Source of the DNA: Desmodesmus armatus
Lineage: Eukaryota > Chlorophyta > Chlorophyceae > Sphaeropleales > Scenedesmaceae
Assembly (NCBI GenBank): GCA_007449985.2
Contig: VIIQ02000631.1
Span: 371,501 to 435,500, forward strand
DNA: 64,000 bases
Direction of reading: 5' to 3'
In this document: positions 22,591 to 37,053 of the stretch, piece after piece
Numbering within the stretch: the stretch's first letter is position 1
Layout of the letters: each line of letters opens with the position of its first letter
The notes under the pieces: model-generated
The model's input: only the letters and a program-made list of their open reading frames with translations
What the model was told of the DNA's origin: nothing
The model's database searches: none
Translations under genes and position numbers: made by a program

Positions 22591-23849
22591 TGCTGTCCCT
22601 GACCAAGCTTCAGTATGGCGAAGCAGCAGCAGCATGTCAGCTGGTGTTTTGTCTTCAGCTCAGCAGCCTGCTTTATACCCTGACACTTCAGCTCTTTGAC
22701 AGCAGCAGGGCCTGCCAGCCAGCAGGGCCCCCTGCAGGACTGCTGTGTCATTTGCAGCAATTACAAGGTGCACCGTGTTGCTGCCAGCAGGTGTGCACCT
22801 GTGCAGGAGCGTGTATTTACTTGCAGGAGTGGATTGCTCGCAGAAGTGGTTTCATGCATTTGTTGCAATTTTGGCACGGCACATCGTGGCACCATCTGTG
22901 CGTCTTGTGCTGCAAGCAGCGCCCAGCAGACATTGAGTTGGCATGCACACTGTTGGTTTGATCAGCCAGGGAGGGCAATCCAAGGTTCATGAAGGCCACG
23001 CCACTCCTGGTGGGTGCTGCACAAGGGTCGGGGAGCATACTGCTGGTTTGTGCAGGGGTTCGGGCATTGCCTGACTGCCTTGCGGTGGTGCCTTGTGACG
23101 CATGAAGTGGGCCCCCGCAGATCGGATTTTGGTCCTGTGCCAACAGCCTGGTACTAACGTCAGTCATGTCCAGTAGGCTGGGCGCTTGTGGTTAATGATG
23201 CAGCCTAAGCTGGCCTTTCGTGCCTATTTGCTGATGTTGTGCTGCCAGTATTAGCCATTGGCTCTGTAACATGTGACCTCGGACCTTGTCGACACATGTA
23301 ACCCAGAGGGGAAAATTTGAGATCATCCTGGGTGGACATGTACATGCTGCATGAACATGTACATATACATGAACATGTACATGCTGCATGAGTTGGCAGT
23401 GCGCCTGTGTGTGGGCTTACAAAGGGTAACCACTTGACTAGAATCTCGTTTACTCGGGACTGCTGTGCTGAACCCAGCAGTAACGCAGTCAACGGCTGGA
23501 TGCAGCATTGCAGCCATCAACGCTCCACCTTGACCACTCTGACCCATGACAGCTGGGAACCAACACATGTGCTTACTACTTCACTGCTCATGACCTCGTT
23601 GGCCAAAGCTGCCGCTTGCGCTGCACTGAATCTTCAAAACGCAACTGCCCCAAACAACCCACATAGTCGTGCTGACTGTTTGGCACCACAACTACCACCA
23701 TCAGCAGCCCATGTCTGTGCATAACAAAAAAAGCCCTATATCTGTGCAGGATATCAGTGCTGTACCAGCCACCTGCTGCCCTACAACCCGGCTGCTCAGT
23801 GCTAGATACCATCTGCAGGACTCCTCGCACAACTCAATCACACCTCAGC
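22591..23849. other. Convergent 3' interval, COX17 / NDUFV2
   Basis: No gene seen. TGTAA on plus at 23265-23269 fits the COX17 end. TTACA (minus TGTAA) at 23417-23421 fits the NDUFV2 end. A 19-nt direct repeat lies at 23336-23354 and 23373-23391, within AT-rich CATG-type sequence. Confidence 0.5.
23336..23391. repeat. 19-nt direct repeat in CATGTACATG-rich sequence
   Basis: ACATGTACATGCTGCATGA occurs at 23336-23354 and 23373-23391, separated by 18 nt. The unit contains overlapping ACATGT/TGTACA palindromes, so the stretch can fold. Confidence 0.85.
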
Positions 23850-26668
<2,819 letters not shown>

Positions 26669-28481
26669 TGTGCTGCTGCTGTGTCAGACGTGCCTGCAAG
26701 TTCAGCAACCACCCCTAGATGCTTCAGCACGCATTGAAAGTACTAAAACTTAGCTTTCCTGCATACTGAAGCACAATCACGTCTAATGAAGAGGTGCAGG
26801 TTCCACACCCCAGCCTTTCTGTGGGGGACAAGCACAGCAGCACCTCACCCTAATTCACCCTGTCCAGCTTGAGGGCTGCGCAAGCACTCCTGCGGTTGCC
26901 TGGAGGTACTTGCACGGCGCAAAGCACCGCGCTGACAGTGCGGGTACCCACAGACGTCTTGCAACAGCAAGATCTACCTCCGTGATGATGCACGCACGAC
27001 ACGCCTGGGGGCAGCTGCAGACTTGCTCTGTGAGCAAAGCATCCAGAATGTGCATCTTCACGCTGGAAAATCGAGCAGGGAGCATGTGTGATGATCTCAC
27101 TCACACTTTGAAATGTCTCCAGCTGCTTCCCAGCTGCCCATCCACGTGACAATCTGTTATTCTTCTATTTCTGGGGCTCTATTATCCATGAATACGACGT
27201 AAGCAATTGCTGTGCTTTGAACTCCCTCTCTGATCTGATCTCACATCAGCACAGCAGTGCCTTGTGTCTCAGTTGGGTTGTACAGGAAGCTGCAGCTGTC
27301 GACTTGCTTTGCTCCACCAGCAAAGCTACTTCCTACACGTCAACATGTTGCATAGATATGAGGGCGTTTGCCGCACGTGAAGGCATGGGCTTGACCAACA
27401 TACAGGAGCAGCTCTGGATACCAGACTCCCTGACAGGTGAAGGCTGCTGCAAACGCGACTTGAGCCTCCTAGTGAACACCAATATGCACCTGACGGTTGA
27501 TACTGTTCAGTTTGAAGTTGGTTAAAGACTGCAAGAATTGGTGCAGCATGCCGGTCTGCTGGGGCTGTTTGTGCAGTCCTGCTGCTCACCCAGTCACTGA
27601 GTGTCACTGTGCCAGTTGGGTGCTGTCAACTAATGAACACAGTCTCACCAAACAACGTGTATTCATGCGACAACAGTCACAGCTGCAGCTTGTTTCACGG
27701 AATGGAACCGATGCATTCAACTGCCCACTTCATATTCATAATCATACTCCTGTTCCTGCATGCAACCTTGACAGCATTACACGACACGACAGCTCACTCA
27801 GCAGTGGCGCATCAACTTGATGCTTGAAGCATCTCAACAGGGCAACACAACGACAGCATTTGAACAACAGCAACAACAGGAAGCTGGGGCAACAGCACCG
27901 CAACCCATGCCGCTGCCCTCTCATCAGCTTCACCCCACTGCACCCTTGTTTCCGGCTGACACCTCAGTCAAACCACCAACAGAGACTTCAACAAGCCAAT
28001 CAGATGCTGCACCACGTACCACACTGAGGCATAGGCACATGAACACCAGCTAGACCCAGTCATTACACACTGGAGAGCTCAGCAAGCACGACGATCAGAC
28101 GCTCAAAAGGCAATGCCAGCAGTAGGGCCAGGCAGACCATTGACTTCAGGCAAGTAGATGCCCAACAGCTGTCGCACATACCCACCTGGATCTCACATCT
28201 ACAGGCATGGGCTTGGCTTTGCACCACATACATAGTATGCACATGCTGTCCTGCAGTTCCACACACCGCTGGCTGCGCAGCACTGCAGCGCACAGCACCC
28301 AGCAATACTATTCTAGTACTGCTGTCTTAGGAGACACACTGCGTGCTCCCCTTGTACACGTAACACAACACATGCAACACTTGCATACACAGCTTTCGGT
28401 ACGCAACTTGTGCATGCACCCAACACAGCAGCTCCAGCACTCCTGCCAGGAGTACAGTGCAGTGACTGCAACTGTGATAAC
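26669..28481. other. 1.8 kb intergenic, NDUFV2 promoter and downstream side of the chitin-binding gene
   Basis: No frame resembles a known protein or carries convincing splice sites. It should hold the NDUFV2 promoter near 26.7 kb and the 3' UTR of the 28.5-30.4 kb gene. Confidence 0.4.
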
Positions 28482-30403
28482 TCAGCACTTCCACCACTCA
28501 ATGTTCATCTTGCCTGCCAAGTAATCCCTGTTGTCAGGGTCCATGGGCCTGAAAACACGTGCATAGTCAAGATCAAAACGCACAGGACTGCCTTTGCCAC
28601 CCTGGTCCACAACATAGGCCGTGGCTGTCGCCCCGTTGCGTGTGTTGCGCATGCAGATCTTGTCGCCACAAGCCAAACCACCCCCGGCTGATGCCGTCCA
28701 ACCAACGGAGCCCCAAGGGATGCCGGGGTTGTTGCGCATGTAGTCAGTGCACTGCGCAGCGGAAGCATCAAGATTGACAGGCGGTAGCAGCAGAAGCAGA
28801 AGCAGTGTATTAGTGAAGCACAATCTCAGGTTGAAGGCTGACGTTACACAGCTGGCAGCGCATGTGGTTGTCAAGCAATTAGATGGCAGGGCAAGCATTC
28901 CACTCATGCTGCAGCATGACACACGCTGTGGCATACAATGAGATCAGTGTCTGCATGCATAGTGTGGCCCTATGTTGCCATGATGGCAACATGCTCCTGC
29001 AGTGCATGGCGATGATCAGTGTGCTGCAGGCTGCAGCACATAGTGCTACATGAATCAAGCCAATTGTTGCAACAATTACGCTATGATAGCATACACAACG
29101 TTCCAGAAGCTGGCTCAGCAAAGAGCTGAGCAACACTGTAGTACGATAGCCCATGCTGCACATGCTGTGGTTCAGGTGCTGCCAGGCAGTGACAGTCACT
29201 CACAAACAGGCCGTTGATGGTGTAGCCTGGGTTTGAGCCTGGTAGGGTTTGGGCTGCTGCACCCGCCTCGGGGATGGCGGGAAAGGAGAAGCCCTCGTAC
29301 AGGTGGTAGGACACGCCTTCGCTTCTTTGGACAGCACTTGGGGGTGTGGGTGTAGGTGTTGGCTGGGGCACTGGGGTAGGGGTTGGAGGGGGTGTTGGGG
29401 TAGAGCCACCACCGCCGCACATGCAGGGGCACGTCTGTGGCACGCCGCCAAAGATGCAGGCAGAAGGGCCCCAGGCTGGGCAGGCTGCATTGGTGTCCAC
29501 ACACCCTGGGGTGGGTGTTGGAGCGGGCGTGGGTGTGGGTGTGGGTGTTGGCACTGGTGTGGGCGTGGGGGTCGGTTGGGGCACTGGAGTAGGGGTAGGG
29601 GCTGGAGGGGGTGTTGGGGTAGCGCCACCAGCGCCGCACATGCAGGGGCACGTCTGTGGCACGCCGCCGTAGATGCAGGCAGTAGGGCCCCAGGCTGGGC
29701 ATGCTGCATTGGTATCCACACACCCTGGGGTGGGTGTTGGAGCGGGCGTGGGTGTGGGTGTGGGTGTTGGCACTGGTGTGGGCGTGGGTGTAGGTGTTGG
29801 CGTAGGTGCCGGGGCACAGCGGCTGTTTGTGGCACTCCAAGCCCTCTGGCAGGTTGCCTGTGTACAGTGGCTGCTCGTAGTGCCACACCAGCCAAACTGT
29901 GAGCAGCACTGGCCACTGGGGCAACGTGCGTTCACAGCAGCACCACATTGGCCACCTGGTGCAGCAGTTGCCTGCAGCACCTTACGTCCATGGGCTGCAG
30001 CAAGCAGTCAGGCAGGCAGCACACAGGGAAGGGCTTCAGCTAAGAGGGGCGTGAACCTCTGATGTTGGAGTGCGTCAACCCTGCAGCTACTGGATGGCGT
30101 GCCGTGCATGAGACGAGCCCTGTTTCTTCAGGGCAGCAAGCTCGACCAATACAGGTCAAGTGCACATATGAATTCGTTTTGTACCTCATCAGGCGCAGAA
30201 ATGTGGTGAACTGCTCACCTCACACTGTCAACTGCTCACCTTGCGCTGCATCCGCACACAGTAGCCCGACAGCCACGAGCAGGATGAATCGCGTTCCTGC
30301 AGTCGCACCGAAACTGCCTCAACGTGCTGAAAGAGGCCATGCAGCTATCAAATATGGACCAAGTGGTCACTCGGCTGCTTCGCGCACCTCCTGCCGCTCG
30401 CAT
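28482..30403 (-). CDS. Secreted modular protein: hevein-type chitin-binding domain, two Cys-rich modules, double-psi beta-barrel domain
   Basis: Four exons, 377 aa, closing in frame: 30403-30388, 30296-30240, 29994-29204, 28751-28482. Residues 1 to about 24 are a signal peptide split over exons 1-2 (RFILLVAVGLLCADAAQ). Next comes a hevein/ChtBD1 domain (about 37-80: CPSGQCCSQFGWCGTTSSHC), then Thr-Pro linkers separating two almost identical 31-residue Cys modules (about 113-143 and 187-217: GCVDTNAACPAWGPTAC, then PQTCPCMCG). The latter resemble, but do not exactly match, ShK-type Cys modules. The C-terminal about 130 residues (YHLYEGFSF, GGLACGDKICMRNTRNG, YVVDQGGKGSPVRFDLDYARVF, IEWWKC) have the pattern of a six-stranded double-psi barrel as in expansins, barwins and RlpA. 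Likely extracellular and bound to chitin-like or wall polysaccharide. Catalytic activity cannot be claimed. A 34-bp perfect palindrome lies about 115 bp upstream. Confidence 0.87.
29345..29820 (-). repeat. Duplicated Thr-Pro linker plus Cys-module cassette
   Basis: Two cassettes of about 225 bp inside exon 3, each a (Thr-Pro)n linker followed by the same 31-residue Cys module. Their DNA is nearly identical, pointing to recent duplication or conversion within the exon. Confidence 0.85.
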
Positions 30404-31889
30404 CAGCCTGATGTAAAATATGCCTGGTGTGGGTTGGTCGACACTCGTATTCTTCGCTGGCTCAAGAAAACAGTGAGTACCTGGCTTGCTTGATATTTGT
30501 AGTGAGTGACACGGTGCTGACACGAAGGTCGGCCGACCTTCGTGTCAGCTTGCAAGATGCCGACCTTCCAGTCAGCTGCTTGTCACCACTTGCAAAAGCA
30601 ATACAGGCGTCTATCGAGGGTCCAGTCTAGCATTCGAACTGCCTAGATCTGTTTCAAGGAGTATTCAGCTGGCGTCCAGACTGATCACTACAGCGGCTGC
30701 CTTTGATCACAGCTGCAGCTGGAGGCAGCTGCCCAGCAGCTGAGCCCACTGGCGTTGCTGCACTGGTAGCTACCCTGTGCTTGTAAGGATGTGTGGTTGC
30801 TCGATGTTTTTGGTGGCAGCACATGCTTCTAGAAACTAAGATGGCAGCACAAAGCTGATGTCAAAGTGTGCAGCTTGCAAATTCCAAGTTGCGAAAAAAC
30901 AGTGCCACTGTCCCACTGTGTGCAGGGCAAAGTAATGACAGTGTTGTGACGAATCCATGCCAATGGGGATCCTGACAAATTGCCTTGGGCTGCCTGATGT
31001 GATTGGATGTTCCGCTCAGCGGCTGGCTGGGCACCGCAGCAGCCGTAGCTGATAAGAGCTAGCTGTAGCTGGTGTTACACTCATGCCTTCCGTCACTCTG
31101 TATTGCAGGAATGGCTGCAAGATGCCACATGGCCACTTCACCATTGCAATGCCACACGACGGCGCCCGTGCACCACAATTCATGTCCAAACGCCACCATC
31201 ATGGCTTGGGCACACGCCGCAAGTCATGGGCATCCCATGATGCTGATTACACAAGCGACGTGCTCAGCCAAGCTGTCACCGCTCAGCATGCACGATGGCA
31301 GCGCACTGGGAAACTTCAAAAGTCAGCAAGGCAATTGCCCCCAGGCGGCTGCGATCAGGCTATTGGGCAGAATGCACAAGCCGCACGGTGCATCCAGGTG
31401 ACACGTGGCAATACCATCATGCGTAACAGTAGTATGTCAGCAGTGCTGTATACAGTACTACGTAGTACCAACAAACCATTCGCGGCAGTGCCAACATCAG
31501 CCAACTTCAGGGAGCTCCTGCCAGCCGAGCCAACCCCTCGACCCCTAGTCAACCCCTTGACGAGCCGCCCCTGGAGTCCAGAGGGAGCATCAAACAAACA
31601 AACAAAGAGGGCTGATGGCCCTCAGCAGTTTACCAGTCAACAAGCCATGTGCTGACAGCCTGAGCACTCAGTGCACCGTATGCGCCCTGAAATGCCATAA
31701 CATAGCTGTGATTACAGCTACTGGCAGCTACACATACGCCGCACATGTGCCTATCCTGCTGCATGCTTTTGCGCTCCGATTGGCTAGCTTGGAAGCTCTG
31801 CGTGATACTGCATGGTGCGCCTGCGCCCCAAAGCTCAGGCACTCAACCCAAATCCCAAACAACACAGAACACACAACGCAACATCAGCA
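30404..31889. other. Intergenic, promoter side of the chitin-binding protein gene
   Basis: Apart from the palindrome I see no feature. A 190-codon plus-strand open frame at 31083-31655 has no family resemblance or splice support. GTACTACGTAGTAC at about 31456 is a short palindrome. Confidence 0.4.
30516..30549. repeat. 34-bp perfect palindrome upstream of the chitin-binding protein gene
   Basis: Each arm is 17 nt (GCTGACACGAAGGTCGG, then its exact reverse complement) with no spacer. It lies 113-146 bp upstream of the ATG at 30403. A partial third copy (CCGACCTT and GTCAGCT) follows at about 30560-30577. It could be a dimeric regulator site, a cruciform-forming sequence or the remains of a small mobile element. 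Confidence 0.9.
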
Positions 31890-34450
31890 CCGGCTGTGTA
31901 AACAGCAGCACGCACAGTGCCACACTATCTGCAGGGTTGGTGAGTCACTCGGCGCTGGTTCTGAGACACTGCAGCTGACACGCCATGCTGCTGTTCTGCA
32001 GTGCCATTGCAGGCAGCTGCCACTGCAACAGTCCAAACTCTCTGCCGTGAGTGCAGGGATCGGCCTAAGACATTGGCCCAAAACAGCCAGGTTGTTTTTC
32101 AAGCCCCCTGCCTCCCGGCAGCCTGAATCAAAGCTTGCGTTTGCGCCGGTCACAACCCATGACGCATTCTGCTTGCTGGTTTTGCACAGCCGCAGAGTTT
32201 TCCAACACCACCCGCACAAATATCCTTCACCCAAGATGCATGTGATACGCGCAGACTGGATGCTGCCAATCACCAAGCCAGCGGCAACGCCACACAACAT
32301 GCACATACAGACCGCCAGCCAGCTGGTCTAGACCACAACCACCGTGCAGGTTGGCCTGGGCAGTTTTGACTGTATTTTGTGGTTTGACAACCACCTGGCT
32401 ACACTAGCTATGAGCGCGGAACGCCCACGGGACCTGTGGCTGCTGATGAGCCACAAGCATAGTGCTGGACTTGAAAAAGGAGGCACAAACAAGCTGGTAC
32501 ATACTACTAGTATGTGCCTGATGGGTACAGCGGCGGTGTGGCCTGACAGCATGACCACTGTGGTGATGCATGCGTGAGCAGCAGCACCAAGGCAGAGCAG
32601 TCAAGGCAGTCCCACACGTAAACAGTACGCTGCTTTAAAAACATCAAGCATGCAGCTGGCAAGCACAACATCATGCCAACCCAATCAAACCAGCCTCCGT
32701 ATGAAAAAGACACGGGTATTGCTGTGCTCTCCAATATCAGCAATGCGCCTGCAGCAGCCTGATCAAAGCTCACGCGGTGTCCACACCCTGAGCAGTCTCC
32801 CTTTACAGCCTAAGCACTGCACGGTGCATGCCATGCAGTGCAGGCAGCTCTAAAGAATATGCTCAGGGGACATGAGGGAACCAGACCGTTTTGCGCCACG
32901 CATTCATCAACCCCTTTGCCCACACAAACATACTAACCTAGCCCATGAAACCATGCATGAAACAACTGCAGCAGCAACAAGCCTGGCAGCCGGCCCAACG
33001 CAGCCTAGCTACCAAGTGCTGCAGTTGCGCAAGAACCAATTCTGCCATAGTAGTAGATGCCGACACACAGCTCAGCCTTTGACACTTGAGCAGCCCCACA
33101 ATGGGCACACCAGAATAGCACTACAGCCACCGGAATGAAAGCCCACCAGTGCACACACTGCATTTTCTCCAAAAGCAGACTGGCATGCCCCATTCCGAGA
33201 GGATACAAAAAAAAATACACAGCACGCCATCAGTATGGGCTATGTGAACAACAGCAACCACAGTGCCAAACTATGTGCAGGGTTGCTGAGCCACGCGGCG
33301 CTGGTTCCCAGGGGCTCGGCCCAGCACAACCAGATTGGTGCTGAATCAGTGTCTCAAGCGCCCTGCCTCCCGGCAGCCTGAGTCAAAAGCTTGTGTTTGT
33401 GCCCTTCACACTGTGGTTGAACCAATAACACATCTCGCTTGCTGAATTTCCACAGCCTGCAGCATTCTTTGACCACCACCCGCACACACATTTTCCACCC
33501 AAAACACATGTCGTACGCTCAGACTGGTTGCCGCCAAACACTCAGCCAGCGGCATCCACACCAAAAAAAATGCCCATTCAAGCCGCCAGCCAGCTGATCT
33601 ACCCCTCAGGCACTGTGCAGGTCGGCCTATAGGGCAATATGGCATGTGCTGTGTATTTTGACAACCACCTATAGGGTGCTTTGACAACCACCTAGCTAGT
33701 TGTGGCCACACTGGCTGTGAATGCAGGGCCCAAGGGCTGTGCGGCTGCTGATGGCACCTGTGTCACAACATGCAGCGTAGCGCTTGTGCCGACTGGAAAG
33801 AAAGCAGGTATGTACTACCAGTATAGCATAACATAGCGTAGTATGTGCCTGTTCGCCACAGCGGTGGCGTGGGCCTAACAGCACGAACACTGTATTGATG
33901 CATGCATCAGCAGCAGCATCAAGTCAGAACAGCCACATCGGACGAACAGTCCCATACGTGTCACGGCTGCTGTCCTGACCAAACACAAAGCATGTAGCTG
34001 GCAACCACAACATAAAACCACACACAGCAACCTGCACATGACACAACACAGGCATTGCTGTGCTTCCAAACATCAGCAACACGCAGCAGCCCTGCCCAAA
34101 CCTCAAACATCACGCTTTGTCCATTCTCTGAGCAAACTCTCTTTGGCCTAAGCACTGCACGGTGCATGGGTGCAGCTCTGAAAAGCATGCTCAGACACAG
34201 GAGGACACAACACTCTTTTCCTCCATGTGTTTCTCGGTACCTTTGCCCACAAAAATGTACTAAGCCAGCCTGTAAAACCATACATAAAGCAAATGCAGCA
34301 ACAGCAACCCCGGCAGCCCGGCCCAACGCAACCGACCCACCAAGATTGTAGTACTGCCAAACAAATGCTGCCACAAAAACATGTGTTGGCACAGGCCCAA
34401 CGATGAAACATATCCACGCCCATGATGGGTTTTGCCTTGATTTTGGATAT
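31890..34450 (-). repeat. Tandem duplication (unit about 1.3 kb), diverged, with membrane-protein-like frames
   Basis: Copy A (about 31890-33200) and copy B (about 33240-34450) align at many points in the same order and spacing. Examples: CAGTGCC-CTATCTGCAGGGTT at 31917 against CAGTGCC-CTATGTGCAGGGTT at 33261; GCCTCCCGGCAGCCTGA at 32111 and 33366; CCTAAGCACTGCACGGTGCATG at 32809 and 34148; and GGCCCAACGCA at 32993 and 34320. Offsets are 1255-1347 bp because of indels. Minus-strand translations of the two copies share hydrophobic stretches (LLILESTAIPV against LLMFGSTAMPV; LCLPAACLMF against LWLPATCFVF). Either these are paralogous membrane-protein genes now decaying, or the similarity is only of DNA. 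Confidence 0.7.
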
Positions 34451-34494
34451 GCGAGCTTGCTGGCATCTGACCTACCCTCTACCTCACGAGCCAC
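33961..34494 (-). pseudogene. Hydrophobic open frame in copy B of the tandem duplication (possible membrane-protein remnant)
   Basis: A 177-codon frame with several likely membrane spans: ICFIVGPVPTHVFVAAFVW, then a stretch with Ala-Gly-Val-Ala-Val-Ala-Ala-Phe-Ala-Leu, and FYVVVASYMLCVW. The related stretch in copy A (near 32920-33220 on the same strand) has stop codons where copy B reads GQRYRETHG. I cannot assign a family or build a complete gene. The downstream conserved part needs a frame change at about 34050, so I treat this as a probable pseudogene. Confidence 0.3.
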
Positions 34495-34749
34495 ATGCTC
34501 TGCCCAAACTCAACACTGCACATGCAGCGGCAGCAGCCAGCGCAGCAACACAGGAAAAGGATGCAACATCACGCGAAGAAAAGGCTTGTGCCACTCATTG
34601 CGGCTGGCTGATCCTGCCACATGCCACCCCTCCCCCCACTACATCGAAGGCCGCATCAACACACAATGAAACATCATAGTAGTATGAGCAATGAAGAGTG
34701 GCACAGTCCATCACAGTTGGCACAGTCTGCACACCTTGGATTCGGCGGA

Positions 34750-36336
34750 CTACGTGGCAGCCAAGCCCGGACCTGTCATATGCATGACCTGCAGGGGTAC
34801 CGCACCCAACAGCTGCTGGCAGCTGCTGGCATCATTCACCTGGCATTTGCTCTGCAGCTGATTGGTCAGTGCCGCCACAGCCGCCCTGTTCTGGCATATG
34901 TTCTCCTTGAGGTGCCTGTTGCTGTCCTGCAGCATGTTGAGCTCCAGCTGCTTGGTGCTGAGCTGCATTGCCAGCTCCCGCTTCTCCTTGTGTAGCTCGT
35001 GCAGCTGCAACTTGAGTGTCTTGTTGACGGCTTGAGCCTGGAACACCTGCACCAAACAGCAGCATGGCGGCATAGGTAGGCAAGGAAGCAGGCAGGCGGG
35101 CAGGCAAAGAAGCAGGCAGGCAGGGCAGGGCACGGCAGGGCAGGCAGGCACGTACAGGACGTTGAGCGGCTTGTGTGGCACATTTCAGCAAAGTTTGTCA
35201 ACAGATGAAAGAAACAACCCTCCTCGTACAGCACACCAGCCTGATTTCCACAGCACCATACGTTACTGGCTACAACAGCATTCCTGCATGCATGCTGCTG
35301 TCCTGCACATTCATGCCCATGCAGTGGCCCAGTGCAGTGGCCCAGCTGCCTGGCCTCCATAATGCAGCGCATCCCTGGCATGCGCGTCAAGTGAGTTACT
35401 GTATGTACCTAAACCCACCTTCGCTTCAAGGTCGTCGACTTTGTTGGGTTTGCGCGACTTCTTGAAGGGCTGCTTAATCGGCCCCAGTGTGCTGGCACTC
35501 AGGGCCCTGGCAATCGTCCGTGTCGCCTGCACTGCGCACAGCTCAGCTGCCGAGCTGATGCGCACAGCTGACGGTGCTGCCTGCAGGCCCCAGCACAAAC
35601 CGACAGCTGATGCTGGGGGTGCAGATGGTGCGGCCGATGGTGCCAGCGGTCTCGGGGAGAAGATGCTGCTTGCTGCTGGTGCTGGTGCCATGCCAGATGG
35701 GCATGCTGCAGGCATTGCTGCAGGAGGCCTCAGGTGCACTGTGGCCACAGGTGCTGCAGTGCTGAAGGGAGCTGCCGAAGACAGGGCCACAGGAGAGATG
35801 CCAGCACACTGGGCAGCTACTGCAGCACCCCTATGTGCTGCTAGCACCTGCACCCCACTGCTGCTGCTTGCCATGGGTCCCAGATGGGGACAGGCTTTGC
35901 AGCCTAGTTTGCCTGCTGCTGGTACTGGTAGGCTTAGCTGCTGCAGCATGTGCTGTTGCTGTGAGTATTGTTCGACTGCATGTGCTGGAATGCCAACTGG
36001 GAGTGACCCACACCTCTGTACCGCCTCCCCCAGGCCCCACTGGCTGTAGTGGGCCAGGTTGGTAATCTCGCATGCTGCTGCATCAGGTACGGCTGGCTGC
36101 TGTCCTGCTGGCTGGGTGCATACGGGTGCATCCAAACTGCAGGACAGCTGCCGCACTGGCTGCTGCAACTGGTGTGGCTCCTGCTGGCTCTGATTGCAGT
36201 GGTGACCTTCCTTGACCTGCATGTGGCCATCCTGCCTGCCGCTGAGGCACTCCTCCAAGAAGGCGTGGAAGTCAACCTCGTCACTGGGGACCAGACGAAG
36301 CAGGCTTTCTGGGTCTGGTAGTTCGGGGAACTCCAT
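34750..36336 (-). CDS. Leucine-zipper/coiled-coil protein, bZIP-like transcription factor candidate
   Basis: Two exons, 36336-35419 (306 codons) and 35046-34750 (98 codons plus stop), joined in phase 0 by a GTGGGT donor and GCAG acceptor; 404 aa. The N-terminus is acidic and hydrophobic (MEFPELPDPESLLRLVPSDE, then VDFHAFLEECLSG), like an activation region. A long Ala/Pro/Ser/Gln-rich middle follows. Near residue 290 comes a short basic patch (KKSRKPNK), then heptads of Leu/Val continuing over the splice (DDLEAKVFQAQAVNKTLKLQ, LHELHKEKRELAMQL, LNMLQDSNRHLKENI). That is the order of a bZIP, but the basic region lacks the canonical N-x7-R signature, so DNA binding is doubtful. A GTGAAT donor-like site after KCQ may mean the true C-terminus lies in a further exon. 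Confident as a coding gene, unsure as to family. Confidence 0.65.
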
Positions 36337-37053
36337 CCGAAAACTGGTGTGCAGATCGGGGTCACTACGCGTCCCTGTCGACTGTGTCCCACACCATGTT
36401 CACGTTCCTGCAGCAGTTTTGCGGATGTCCCCATTATCAAAGGCAGCGTGTGAGGCGGTGCTAGACGTGCTGAAGCGGTGCTAGCGTGACCTGCTGCTGC
36501 CCTGCCCTCCAATGCTGCAGCGTTGGCTCACAGCATCGACAAACGCCGAGATCACGTAATATGTGCATGGCTTGCAGGGTATGCACGCCTGACGCTCACC
36601 TGACAGTGCAGTAGGCAGTATCCTTCACGCCGGTTGCTCTGAGCCCTGCAAGGAGTGCTACTTTATTAGGCGTAGCTGGCTATAAAGTAGTGTATACGGC
36701 GCGTGTGTAGCCGATCACCAGGTAGGCTGGCGTGTGTCGCTGAACTTCACTTGAACAACATGGAGTGACAGGGTTTGGGTTCAGCACGGAATATCCAGTG
36801 CCCACAAGTATCCGACTTTGAATCGAGAGGAGCCAGCTCAACAAGGAAGAAAACTGTTGCGATGACCTTTAGAAGGCAAGCCCTGACATTAATCCATGCA
36901 TTCACACCCTTGGAAGCACCCAGGCGGCAAGTAACACAGAATTAACACAGACAAATACACAGCCAGGCACAGCCAGCTGCGTGCAAGCCACTTGCAAGCC
37001 AATTGGCATGAAGTGCTGCACTGCCCATTAGGCCAGGCCTGTGCACCCACAGT
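36337..37053. other. Intergenic, upstream of the leucine-zipper gene and downstream of QTRT2
   Basis: About 0.7 kb with no supportable exon; it holds the promoter of the leucine-zipper gene and the QTRT2 3' UTR. Confidence 0.4.

Noticed and set aside
29200..29916. Long His/Pro and Gly/Cys-rich open frames overlapping the Thr-Pro linkers on both strands
   Set aside because: They are frame shadows of the repetitive linker DNA of the chitin-binding gene.
31083..31655. 190-codon plus-strand open frame
   Set aside because: No recognisable domain, and it does not share the codon pattern of the real genes.
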